DNA from: JBCCXZ01 sp965228005
GTDB lineage: Bacteria > Planctomycetota > Planctomycetia > Pirellulales > Lacipirellulaceae
DNA: 64,000 bases
Assembly (NCBI GenBank): GCA_965228005.1
Contig: CBDDGV010000004.1
Coordinates: forward strand, 1,240,001 to 1,304,000
Direction: 5' to 3'
Shown: one piece after another, positions 33,022 through 41,615 of the stretch
Layout: the number at the start of each line of letters is the position of its first letter
How positions within the stretch are numbered: the stretch's first letter is position 1
The notes under the pieces: model-generated
The model's input: the letters and a program-made list of their open reading frames with translations, nothing else
What the model was told of the DNA's origin: nothing
Databases searched by the model: none
Position numbers and translations under genes: made by a program

Positions 33022-34323
33022 ATGAGTGAACACCGCGACGACGAGGCCTCGCCGCCCATCGGCCACAACATCGGCTTCATCGGCACCCGCTTCGCGGGCA
33101 CCGACGGCGTCTCGCTCGAGGCCGCCAAGTGGGCCCGCATGCTCTGGGACCACCGCCACGTGAGCCACTGGTACGGCGGCAAGCTCGACACGGACCCCGA
33201 GATCAGCTCGTTCGTGCCACACGCCCACTTCGGGCACCCCGACATCCAGTGGATCAACGACCGCATCTTCGGCCGCACGCTCCGCGAGCCGGAAGTGACG
33301 CGCCGCATCCTCGCGCTGAGCGAGTACCTGAAGCGCACCATCTACGACTTCACCCGGAAGTTCGAGATCGAGATCCTGATCGTGCAGAACGCGCTCTGCA
33401 TCCCGATGAACGTGCCGCTGGGCGTAGCGATCACGCAGTTCATCGCCGAGACGGGCTTCCCGACGATCGCGCACCACCACGACTTCTACTGGGAGCGGGA
33501 CCGGTTCTCGGTGAACGCGATCGGCGACATCCTGTCGATGGCGTTCCCGCCCACGATGCCGTCGATCCAGCACGTGACGATCAACTCGGCCGCTCAGCAG
33601 GCTCTGTCGCACCGCTGCGGGGCCTCGAGCGTGCTGGTGCCCAACGTGCTGCACTTCGAGAACCCGCCCCCCGAGCAGGACGAGTACACCAGCCACTTCC
33701 GCGAGGATATCGGCCTGGAGGAAGACGACGTGCTGTTCCTGCAGCCCACCCGCGTGGTGCCGCGGAAGGGCATCGAGCACTCGATCAACCTTATCGCCGC
33801 GCTCAACAACCCCAAGTGCAAGCTGATCGTCTCCCACGAGTCGGGCGACGAGGGAGACGACTACCTGCGGGCCCTGCAGGAGATGGCGGAGCACCAGGGC
33901 GTGGACCTGCGGATGGTCTCCGACCACATCGCCGAGGAACGCGAGATCGACGAGCAGGGCAGACGCCTCTACACGCTGGGCGACGCCTACAGCGTGGCCG
34001 ACTTCATCACCTACCCCAGCATCTACGAGGGTTTCGGCAACGCGCTGATCGAGGCCTTCTACTACCGCAAGCCGGTGCTCGTGAACCGCTACTCGATCTT
34101 CGTGACCGACATCGAGCCCAAGGGGTTCCAGGTCATCACGATGAACGGGTATCTTACTAGAGACGTGGTGCACCACGTTGAGAAAGTGATCACCGACCGC
34201 GACTACCGCGAGGAGATGATCAACCGCAACTACGAGTTGGGTCGGTTGTTCTTCGGTTACTCGGTCCTGCGACGCAAGCTGCGGGCGTTGATCACCAACC
34301 ACACGGGTATGGACGACCTGTAG
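33022..34323 (+). CDS. GT4-type glycosyltransferase, candidate mannosylglucosylglycerate enzyme
   Basis: 433 residues. It opens with NIGFIGTRFAGTDGVSLEAA, a GT-B donor-domain entry, has HHHDFYWERDRF in the middle, LQPTRVVPRKGIEHSINLI at the start of the C-terminal domain, and the E-x7-E signature YEGFGNALIEAF. It lies between the HAD phosphatase and the GH13 phosphorylase in one operon. In bacteria that make mannosylglucosylglycerate, a GT4-type enzyme transfers mannose to glucosylglycerate or its phosphate; context makes that a reasonable candidate but donor and acceptor are not proven. The strong antisense ORF is a shadow. Confidence 0.85.
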   Translation: MSEHRDDEASPPIGHNIGFIGTRFAGTDGVSLEAAKWARMLWDHRHVSHWYGGKLDTDPEISSFVPHAHFGHPDIQWINDRIFGRTLREPEVTRRILALSEYLKRTIYDFTRKFEIEILIVQNALCIPMNVPLGVAITQFIAETGFPTIAHHHDFYWERDRFSVNAIGDILSMAFPPTMPSIQHVTINSAAQQALSHRCGASSVLVPNVLHFENPPPEQDEYTSHFREDIGLEEDDVLFLQPTRVVPRKGIEHSINLIAALNNPKCKLIVSHESGDEGDDYLRALQEMAEHQGVDLRMVSDHIAEEREIDEQGRRLYTLGDAYSVADFITYPSIYEGFGNALIEAFYYRKPVLVNRYSIFVTDIEPKGFQVITMNGYLTRDVVHHVEKVITDRDYREEMINRNYELGRLFFGYSVLRRKLRALITNHTGMDDL

Positions 34324-34363
34324 CCCGCCTCCCCCTGCTCCCCCACCGCCAAGGCAGCACTCG

Positions 34364-36124
34364 ATGACAGGAAGCGCCCTCCCGGAGACCTCTTCCGAAC
34401 CCGGCGAGCCGCTTCCGCCCGTCTTCCGAGACCGTCTTCGCGCTCACCTGGCCGTGCTGTACCCGGAGCGTGCGGACGAGGTGCTCTCCCAGCTCGCGGA
34501 ACTCGTCACCCGCTGGCGGGCCCGCATCCCGCAGCCGCCGGAGCGGGTGTGGGACGAAACCGACACGCTGCTGATCACCTACGCCGACCAGGTCCGCTCC
34601 GAAGACGGCCCTCCGCTGGAAGCGTTGGCCGGGTTCCTCGACCGGGAGTCGCTCGGCGAGTGCCTCAGCATCGTCCACCTGCTGCCGTTCTCGCCCTACT
34701 CGTCAGACGACGGCTTCTCGGTGATCGACTACCGAGAGGTTGACCCGAACTCCGGCGACTGGGGCGACATCGCCCGGCTCGCCGAGCGGTTCCGGCTGAT
34801 GTTCGACCTGGTGCTCAACCACGCGTCGGCCCAGAGCCCCTGGTTCCAGGGCTACCTCACCGGCGACGAGAAGTACGCCCGCTACTTCATCGAGGCCGAC
34901 CCGTCGCTCGACTACTCGCAGGTCGTCCGCCCGCGGAGCCTGCCGCTGCTGACCGAGTTCGAGACCAGCCGCGGCCCCCGGCACATCTGGACCACTTTCA
35001 GCGCCGACCAGGTGGACCTCAACTTCGCCGAGCCGGCCGTGCTGCTGGAGATGGTCGACGTGCTGCTCGAGTACGCGTCGCGCGGCGCCCAGGTGGTGCG
35101 GCTCGACGCGGTCGGGTTCTTGTGGAAAGAGCTCGGCACCAACTGCATGCACCTGCCGCAGACGCACGAGGCGGTGAAGCTGTTGCGCACCGTGCTTGAG
35201 GCCGCCTCGCCCGCGACGTGGATCCTCACCGAGACGAACGTCCCGCACGACGAGAACGTCAGCTACTTCGGCGAGGGCGACGAGGCGCAGATCGTCTACC
35301 AGTTCAGCCTGCCGCCGCTGCTCTTGGACGCGTTCACCTTCGGCGAGGCCGACGCGTTGATGGCGTGGCTCGCCGGGCTCGAAGCCACGCCGCCGGGGAC
35401 GACGTTCCTCAACTTCACCGCCTCGCACGACGGCATCGGCATGCGACCCCTGGAGGGGATCGTCCCGCAGGAACGGATCAACGCGATCGTCGAGAGCGTC
35501 AAGCAGAAGGGCGGGCTCGTGAGCACCCGCCAGAAGCCCGACGGCACGCACTCGCCGTACGAACTGAACATCTCATACGTCGACGCGATGGCACCCTCCG
35601 GCGGCGACGACCCCGAGCTGCACGCCCGGCGGTTCCTTTCCAGCCAGGCGGTGATGCTCGCGCTCCGCGGCATCCCGGCCATATACTTTCACAGCCTGGT
35701 CGGCTCCCGCGGCGACCTCGCGGCGGGCCGGGAGATCCCTCGGCGGATTAACCGCAAGAAGCTCAGTGTCGAAGAACTGGCCCAGCAGATCGGCGATGGC
35801 GGCGGCGTCTCCTCCTCGATTTACGCGGGCTACCGCCAACTGCTGAAGACCCGCCGGTCGGTTGCGGCCTTCAGCCCGGAGGCCGACCAAACCGTGCTCT
35901 CAGGGTTCGACCGCCGCCTGATCGCGTTCCTCCGTGGGGACCCTGGATCGGACGAGCGGGTCGTTGTTCTCGCAAACACAAGCGAAGAAACGGTTACGGC
36001 CGACGCCCGTGCGGTCGCTGCGGGGCCGGTGCAAGACTTGATCTCGGGCAGGTCCATCAGCGATGCTGGGGTACTGACGCTCGCGGCCGGGGAGTGCGTG
36101 TGGCTTGTGCCCGCCGCCTCCTAG
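34364..36124 (+). CDS. GH13_18 sugar phosphorylase, probably glucosylglycerate phosphorylase
   Basis: 586 residues, close to YcjM/sucrose phosphorylase length. The TIM-barrel is recognisable from HLLPFSPYSSDDGFSVIDYR and DLVLNHASAQSPWF. Catalytic residues are nucleophile Asp248 in VRLDAVGF, acid/base Glu290 in ILTETNVPHDEN and stabiliser Asp356 in TASHDGIGM. Members of GH13_18 cleave sucrose, sucrose 6'-phosphate or glucosylglycerate with phosphate to give glucose 1-phosphate. A gpgS gene 37 bases downstream favours glucosylglycerate. Finding synthesis and phosphorolysis in the same operon suggests a solute that is recycled when osmotic stress drops. Confidence 0.88.
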   Translation: MTGSALPETSSEPGEPLPPVFRDRLRAHLAVLYPERADEVLSQLAELVTRWRARIPQPPERVWDETDTLLITYADQVRSEDGPPLEALAGFLDRESLGECLSIVHLLPFSPYSSDDGFSVIDYREVDPNSGDWGDIARLAERFRLMFDLVLNHASAQSPWFQGYLTGDEKYARYFIEADPSLDYSQVVRPRSLPLLTEFETSRGPRHIWTTFSADQVDLNFAEPAVLLEMVDVLLEYASRGAQVVRLDAVGFLWKELGTNCMHLPQTHEAVKLLRTVLEAASPATWILTETNVPHDENVSYFGEGDEAQIVYQFSLPPLLLDAFTFGEADALMAWLAGLEATPPGTTFLNFTASHDGIGMRPLEGIVPQERINAIVESVKQKGGLVSTRQKPDGTHSPYELNISYVDAMAPSGGDDPELHARRFLSSQAVMLALRGIPAIYFHSLVGSRGDLAAGREIPRRINRKKLSVEELAQQIGDGGGVSSSIYAGYRQLLKTRRSVAAFSPEADQTVLSGFDRRLIAFLRGDPGSDERVVVLANTSEETVTADARAVAAGPVQDLISGRSISDAGVLTLAAGECVWLVPAAS

Positions 36125-36160
36125 GCTTCGCCGGGCCACCACGACCCCCAGGAAGACCCC

Positions 36161-37408
36161 GTGCCAGACTTCGCACAGAGCGGCCCGGTTACCACGATCC
36201 ACGACCTGGGCACCATCGACCGGGACCAGCTGGAAGCCAAGCTCAACGCCGCCGCCGCCGGCTACCCCATCGGACTGGTCCTGCCGGTGACGGCCTCCGA
36301 CATGCGTTCGGAGCCCTTCAGGAACATCTTGAATGAGCTCGTCGGAGCGACGTTCCTGCGGTCGATCGTCGTGGTGCTGAACCGGGCGCCGGACGTGGCG
36401 GACTACGTCGAGACGGTCGAGATGCTCGGCCCGCTCGGCGACCACGCCCAGGTGCTGTGGACCGACGGCCCCCGTGTCGAAGCGCTTATCCAGGAGCTGA
36501 TCGCCGAGGACTTCGCCGTGTCGACGCCCGGCAAAGGGCGGGCCGTGTGGATGGCCTTCGGCTACCTGCTTGCGGACCCCAAGATCGAGGCGTACGTCCT
36601 GCACGACTGCGACATCGTCGACTACGACCGCGAGATCCTCATGCGGCTCTGCCTGCCGATGGCGCACGCGAGCCTGGACTTCGACTTCTGCAAGGCCTAC
36701 TACGCCCGCTGCACCGACCGCATGCACGGCCGGGTGGTTCGTTTGCTGGTGACCCCCCTGCTGCAGGCGTTGATCTCGGTCATGGGGCACGACCCCTACC
36801 TGCAGTTCCTCCACAGCTTCCGCTACCCGCTCGCGGGGGAGTTCGCCGTCACGGCCCGGCTTGCACGCTCCAACCGCATCCCCAGCGATTGGGGGCTCGA
36901 GGTCGGCACGCTCGCGGAGGTCTACCGCAACGCCTCGCAGAAGCGGGTCTGCCAGGTCGACCTCGGCCGGCTCTACGAGCACAAGCACCAGCCGCTCTCG
37001 CTGGAGGACCCGAAGAAGGGCCTGATGAAGATGGTGGGCGACATCCTGGCGAGCGTCGTCCGCACACTGGCGAGCCAGGGCGTGGTGTTCACCCGGGGGC
37101 ACTTCATCAGCATCCGGGCCGCGTACATGCGGGCCGCGCAGGACGCCATCCGCCAGTACCACGCCGACGCGCTGATGAACCACCTGCAGTTCGACCGGCA
37201 CTCGGAGGAGCAGGCCATCGAGGGCTTCGCCGAGCTGATCACCGTGACCGGCGACGCGGTGTACGACGACCCGTCGGGCTTCGCGGCGATGCCGACTTGG
37301 ACGCGCGTGGTGGCTGCGATCCCCGACTTCCCCCGCCGGCTCCGCGAAGCCGCCGCCGCCGACCGGCACGAGCACGACGCGGCCGCCACGGGGGCCGCCG
37401 GCGGCTAG
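36161..37408 (+). CDS. gpgS: Glucosyl-3-phosphoglycerate synthase (GT81)
   Basis: 415 residues. The family is well marked: ATIHDLG-like opening (TTIHDLGTIDRDQLEAKL), LWTDGPRVEALI, STPGKGRAVWMAFGYLL, the metal/nucleotide DCD at residues 149-151 in LHDCDIVDYDRE, FRYPLAGEFA, IPSDWGLEVGTLAEVYRN and YEHKHQPLS. It transfers glucose from an NDP-glucose to D-3-phosphoglycerate, the first step to glucosylglycerate. The GTG start at 36161 is preceded by AGGAAG with a five-base spacer. The C-terminal about 30 residues are Ala/His/Asp-rich and probably disordered. The next gene starts eight bases downstream. Confidence 0.92.
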   Translation: MPDFAQSGPVTTIHDLGTIDRDQLEAKLNAAAAGYPIGLVLPVTASDMRSEPFRNILNELVGATFLRSIVVVLNRAPDVADYVETVEMLGPLGDHAQVLWTDGPRVEALIQELIAEDFAVSTPGKGRAVWMAFGYLLADPKIEAYVLHDCDIVDYDREILMRLCLPMAHASLDFDFCKAYYARCTDRMHGRVVRLLVTPLLQALISVMGHDPYLQFLHSFRYPLAGEFAVTARLARSNRIPSDWGLEVGTLAEVYRNASQKRVCQVDLGRLYEHKHQPLSLEDPKKGLMKMVGDILASVVRTLASQGVVFTRGHFISIRAAYMRAAQDAIRQYHADALMNHLQFDRHSEEQAIEGFAELITVTGDAVYDDPSGFAAMPTWTRVVAAIPDFPRRLREAAAADRHEHDAAATGAAGG

Positions 37409-37415
37409 AGCCATT

Positions 37416-38750
37416 TTGGAAGCAAAGCGTAAGCGGATCGCCGTCATCGGATCGGGCGTCAGCGGCTTGGTCGCCGCCCGGCTGCTCTCGATCGACCACC
37501 GGGTGACGCTCTTCGAGGCCGCAGACCGCCTCGGCGGCCACACGCACACCGTCGACGTGGAGCTCGAAGGCCGGAAGCTCGCGGTCGACACGGGGTTCAT
37601 GGTGCTCAACGACCGCACCTACCCCAACCTGACGCGGATGCTCGAGCTGCTGGGCATCCCGACGCAGGACTCCGACATGAGCTTCAGCGTCGAGTGCACC
37701 GAAACCGGGCTCGAATACCAAGGCAGCTCGCTCAACGGACTCTTCGCCGACCGGGCCAACCTGCTGCGGCCGTCGTTCTACCGGCTGCTGCGCGACATCC
37801 TGCGCTTCAACCGCGAGGCGCCCCGGCTCGCAGGGCTCGAATCGGATGAACTGCTGCTCGGCGAGTACCTCGACCGCTCCGGTCTGGGCGAGTCGTTCGT
37901 CTACCGGTACCTGCTGCCGATGCTCGGCTCGATCTGGTCCGCCCCGCTGGAGCGCGTGCGCGACTTTCCCGTGCTGTTCCTCGGCCGGTTCATGCAGAAC
38001 CACGGGCTCGCGCAACTCAAGGACCGGCCTCAGTGGAAGACGATCCCCGGCGGCGCCCGGCGGTACATCGATCGGTTGATCGAACCACTCGGCGAAGGGG
38101 TCCGGTTGAGCACGCCCATCGAGCAGGTCCGCCGCGGCGAGGACGGTGTCTGGGTGAAGCCCGCCGCGTGTGAGGCGGATCGGTTCGACCACGCGGTGCT
38201 CGCGGTGCACGGGCCGGACGCATTGCGGATGCTCGACCAGCCGACCGAGCGCGAACGAGCTTGCCTTTCTGCTGTCGGCTATCAGCAGAACGAAGCCGTC
38301 CTGCACACCGACCTGCGGCACATGCCCAGCCGCCCCCGGGCGTGGGCTAGCTGGAACTGCCGGGTGACCGACGACCCGAGCAGACCGGTTTCGGTCACTT
38401 ACGACGTCAATCGTCTGCAACGTCACGGCCTGGCGGACCCGCTCTGCGTGACGCTCAACCCCACTGGATCGATTGACCCCTCAAAGGTCATCCGCGAGCT
38501 GACGTTTGCTCACCCGGTCTACAGCAGCGGCGTGCTGGCTGCCCAGGCGGGCGTCCGCGAGCTGAACCAATCGGGCTCGGTTTCGTTCTGCGGAGCTTGG
38601 TGCGGCTACGGTTTCCACGAAGACGGCGTGAAAAGCGCCCTGGCTGTCTGCAACCGGTTCGGCCGCGGCATCGAAGGCGTCAGTGGAACCGAGTCCATGC
38701 AGGCCCCAGCGGCGGGGCCCCACCGAGGAGAGGCGATTGGGGCGTCCTGA
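37416..38750 (+). CDS. FAD-dependent amine-oxidase-fold oxidoreductase of CFA cluster
   Basis: 444 residues with an N-terminal FAD Rossmann motif (VIGSGVSGLVAARLL, GxGxxG) followed by ADRLGGHTHTV, and a C-terminal FAD loop in FCGAWCGYGFHEDGVKSAL. This type of flavoprotein regularly precedes DUF1365 and cyclopropane synthase genes in proteobacteria. Related flavoproteins desaturate or oxidise modified acyl chains (the UfaD group in furan fatty acid synthesis), but equivalence here is inference. The start is a TTG at 37416; no better start was found. It ends overlapping the next gene. Confidence 0.85.
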   Translation: MEAKRKRIAVIGSGVSGLVAARLLSIDHRVTLFEAADRLGGHTHTVDVELEGRKLAVDTGFMVLNDRTYPNLTRMLELLGIPTQDSDMSFSVECTETGLEYQGSSLNGLFADRANLLRPSFYRLLRDILRFNREAPRLAGLESDELLLGEYLDRSGLGESFVYRYLLPMLGSIWSAPLERVRDFPVLFLGRFMQNHGLAQLKDRPQWKTIPGGARRYIDRLIEPLGEGVRLSTPIEQVRRGEDGVWVKPAACEADRFDHAVLAVHGPDALRMLDQPTERERACLSAVGYQQNEAVLHTDLRHMPSRPRAWASWNCRVTDDPSRPVSVTYDVNRLQRHGLADPLCVTLNPTGSIDPSKVIRELTFAHPVYSSGVLAAQAGVRELNQSGSVSFCGAWCGYGFHEDGVKSALAVCNRFGRGIEGVSGTESMQAPAAGPHRGEAIGAS

Positions 38751-39528
38751 AACCGAACGCGACCCGGCCGCGCGTCAGAGCTGCCTGTACGAAGGGCTGG
38801 TCCGCCACGCCCGGAAGACGCCCTTCGCCCACGCCTTCCGCTACCGGGTGGTCATGGCGTACATCGATCTGCAAGAAGCCGAGTCCGGCAGCCTGCCCGA
38901 ACTGACGGGACATCGGCTGCGGGCGGCACGGTTCGACCCTGCCGATCATCGACCGGTCTATGGGCAGGATCGGCCGCTCTCCGAGTCGGTCCGCCGCTTG
39001 GCAGAAGAACAGACAGGCTCCAGCCCGGCTGGCCCCGTGAGGCTGCTGACGCAGCTCCGCTGGTGGGGCCATTACTTCAGCCCGATCAACCTGTATTACC
39101 TGTTCGCCCCAAGCGGCAAGCATGCCGAGTGCCTCGTCGCCGAGGTCAGCAACACGCCGTGGAACGAGCGGCACTACTACGCCCAGCGGCTCGACCCCGC
39201 AGCCTCCCGCCGCTGGCAGCGTTTCTCGCTCCCGAAGGCGTTCCACGTATCCCCTTTTATGGGCATGGAAAGCCGCTACGACTGGACGGTTAACAACCCC
39301 GGCGAAAAACTGTTCACCCGCATCGACTGCACCACGCCGGGCGGGCGGCTGTTCACGGCGTCGATGGCGCTGGAGCGCCGGCCGCTGACGCAAAAGACGC
39401 TCACCTCGGCCGCGGTGCGGTACCCGGCGACGACCGCCCGGATCCTGGCCGCCATCTACTGGCAGGCCCTCCGGCTCTGGGCGAAGAAGGCCCCTTACTT
39501 CCCTCACCCCCAAACCGCGACGCCTTGA
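38737..39528 (+). CDS. DUF1365 protein
   Basis: 263 residues from a TTG at 38737 that follows GAGGAG six bases upstream; the longer frame to an ATG at 38683 would overlap the FAD gene by 68 bases. DUF1365 marks are SCLYEGLVRHARKTPFAHAF near the start, RLLTQLRWWGHYFSPINLYY, VSNTPWNERHYY and FHVSPFMGME. The function of the family is unknown, but it nearly always lies between the flavoprotein and cyclopropane synthase genes. Overlaps on both sides (14 bases upstream, four downstream) indicate tight translational coupling. Confidence 0.85.
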   Translation: MGRPETERDPAARQSCLYEGLVRHARKTPFAHAFRYRVVMAYIDLQEAESGSLPELTGHRLRAARFDPADHRPVYGQDRPLSESVRRLAEEQTGSSPAGPVRLLTQLRWWGHYFSPINLYYLFAPSGKHAECLVAEVSNTPWNERHYYAQRLDPAASRRWQRFSLPKAFHVSPFMGMESRYDWTVNNPGEKLFTRIDCTTPGGRLFTASMALERRPLTQKTLTSAAVRYPATTARILAAIYWQALRLWAKKAPYFPHPQTATP

Positions 39529-40772
39529 GCGAAACACTGTCCGAAACCCGAGCCCAGCCGGCGCCCCTCGCCGTCAAGCAGACGAATCCGCTCGACCGCG
39601 CAGCGCGCGCCGGCGTGCAGCGAGCACTGCGGTCGCTCGAGCACGGCCAGCTCCGTGTGAGCGACCGGCTCGGCCAAGCCGAGTTCGGCGAAGCCGTTGC
39701 CGATGGATTGAGCGGCAAAGTTGAGGTGCACGACCCGCGGTTCTACCGCAGCGTCGCCCTCGGCGGGGCCCTCGGCGCGGGCGACGCCTTCGTCGAAGGC
39801 CGTTGGTCGAGCCCCGACCTGGTTTCCGTCATGCGGCTGTTCGCCCGGAACCTGCCGGCCGCCCGGGCGTTCGACTCGCCGCTCTCCAAGGCGTCGCGGT
39901 CGCTGCAGACGGTACTCCACCGGCTCCGTAAGAACACCGCCGCCGGCAGCCGCAAGAATATCTCGCAGCACTACGACCTCAGCAACGAGTTCTTCGCCGA
40001 GTTCCTCGACCCGACGATGACCTATTCTTGCGGCCTGTTCGACGACGAGTCGGACACGATGCAGCAGGCCACGGAGCGGAAGTTCGAGCGACTCTGCAAC
40101 CTCGCGGAGATCCAGCCTGAGGACCACGTCGTGGAGGTCGGTTGCGGATGGGGGAGCTTCGCCCAGCACGCCGCCGCCACGCGCGGCTGCCGCGTGACCG
40201 GGATCACGATCTCTCAAGAACAACTCCGCTACGGTCAGGCAGAAGTGCAACGGACGGGCCTGGCCGACCAGGTCGACCTGCAGTTCCGCGACTACCGCGC
40301 GATGACCGGCGTGTTCGACAAGCTCGTGAGCATCGAGATGGTCGAGGCGGTCGGCCGAGAGTACCTCGGCACGTTCTTCGCGAAGTGCTCAGAACTTCTC
40401 AAATCCAAAGGCCGGATGGCTCTGCAGTGCATCACCATCCCCAACGCCCGCTACGAGAGCTACAGCCGCGGCGCGGACTTCATCCAGAAGTACATCTTCC
40501 CCGGCGGTTGCCTGCCCTCGCTGGGGGCGATCGAGGAAGCCGTCTCCCGCGACGGCGAGTTGGAGATTGTCGAGGAGCGTGACTTCGCCGAAGACTACGC
40601 CCGCACACTGATGTGCTGGCGGGAGCGGTTCGTGGCCGCCAAAGACCGCATCCGCGGCATGGGCTTCTCGGACGAATTCCTCCGGGCCTGGGACTACTAC
40701 CTCTGCTACTGCGCGGGCGGATTCTACGAGCGGCAGATCGGCCTCTCCCAAGTCCTGCTAGCCAAGCGCTAG
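39525..40772 (+). CDS. cfa: Cyclopropane-fatty-acyl-phospholipid synthase
   Basis: 415 residues, TTG start overlapping the previous stop (TTGA). An N-terminal domain of about 140 residues precedes the SAM methyltransferase fold with VVEVGCGWGSFA at residues 202-213. Family markers are ISQHYDLSNEFFAEFLDPTM, TYSCGLF, GITISQEQLRYG and QKYIFPGGCLPS. It transfers a methylene from SAM to cis double bonds of membrane phospholipid acyl chains. The context with flavoprotein, DUF1365 and DUF1295 suggests that the product is further modified. Confidence 0.92.
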   Translation: MSETLSETRAQPAPLAVKQTNPLDRAARAGVQRALRSLEHGQLRVSDRLGQAEFGEAVADGLSGKVEVHDPRFYRSVALGGALGAGDAFVEGRWSSPDLVSVMRLFARNLPAARAFDSPLSKASRSLQTVLHRLRKNTAAGSRKNISQHYDLSNEFFAEFLDPTMTYSCGLFDDESDTMQQATERKFERLCNLAEIQPEDHVVEVGCGWGSFAQHAAATRGCRVTGITISQEQLRYGQAEVQRTGLADQVDLQFRDYRAMTGVFDKLVSIEMVEAVGREYLGTFFAKCSELLKSKGRMALQCITIPNARYESYSRGADFIQKYIFPGGCLPSLGAIEEAVSRDGELEIVEERDFAEDYARTLMCWRERFVAAKDRIRGMGFSDEFLRAWDYYLCYCAGGFYERQIGLSQVLLAKR

Positions 40773-40804
40773 CACCCAAAAAAACAACCCCGCGGACCGC
40801 GGTC

Positions 40805-41614
40805 ATGCTCAACACACTGGTGCCGCTGGCTATCGCGCTGGCCGCCGTCTGCACTTCGATGTACCTGTTCTGGCGGGTGCAGAAGCGGACCGGCAACGCG
40901 GGCATTGTGGACGTAGCCTGGACGTTCTCGGTCGGCGTGCTCGCGGTGTTCTTCGCCGCCTGGCCGACCGACGCCGCGACGCCCTGGCTGCGCGTGCTCG
41001 TCGGCGTGCAGTACGCCGTTTGGTCGCTCCGCCTGGGTGCCTACCTCTACCGCAGGGTCGTGGGGCACGAGGAAGAGGGCCGCTACGCCACGCTCCGCGA
41101 GAAGTGGGGCGAGGACGCCGACCGAAAGATGCTGCAGTTCTATCAGTTCCAGGCCGTGGGCGCGTGGGTGTTCGCCTTGCCGGCATTGGTCGTGAGCCGG
41201 TCTCCTGAAGCGCCGACCGCGGCGTGGGTGGCGGCGTCGCTGGTTCTCTGGCTATTTGGGATCGCCGGCGTGGCGCTCGCCGACCGGCAGCTCGAACAGT
41301 TCAAAGCCGATCCCGCTTCGGCCGGAAAGACATGCCGCCGCGGGCTCTGGCGGTACTCCCGCCACCCGAACTACTTCTTCGAGTGGCTCCACTGGACCTC
41401 CTACGTCGCGTTGTCCGCCGCCTCGGGCTACTGGTGGGTCTCGGCCCTAGTCGCCTTTGGGCTGCTCTACCTAGTGCTGTACGTCACCGGCATCCCCCCC
41501 ACCGAGGCCCAGGCCGTCGCCCGCCGCGGCGACGACTACCGCCGTTACCAGCAGACCACCAGCGCGTTCGTGCCCTGGCCGCCCAAGGCATCGCCAACGG
41601 AGTCGCCCGCTTAG
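40805..41614 (+). CDS. DUF1295 membrane protein (steroid 5-alpha reductase-like)
   Basis: 269 residues with about seven hydrophobic helices. The C-terminal block GLWRYSRHPNYFFEWLHWTS is the NADPH-site signature of DUF1295/steroid 5-alpha reductase-like proteins, together with WTFSVGVLAV and FLxWVDVAW-like NAGIVDVAWTFS near the start. It is probably an integral membrane reductase acting on lipids. It lies between two methyltransferase genes, 32 bases after the first and one base before the second, so a reduction of a methylated acyl chain is a sensible hypothesis. Confidence 0.85.
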   Translation: MLNTLVPLAIALAAVCTSMYLFWRVQKRTGNAGIVDVAWTFSVGVLAVFFAAWPTDAATPWLRVLVGVQYAVWSLRLGAYLYRRVVGHEEEGRYATLREKWGEDADRKMLQFYQFQAVGAWVFALPALVVSRSPEAPTAAWVAASLVLWLFGIAGVALADRQLEQFKADPASAGKTCRRGLWRYSRHPNYFFEWLHWTSYVALSAASGYWWVSALVAFGLLYLVLYVTGIPPTEAQAVARRGDDYRRYQQTTSAFVPWPPKASPTESPA

Positions 41615-41615
41615 C

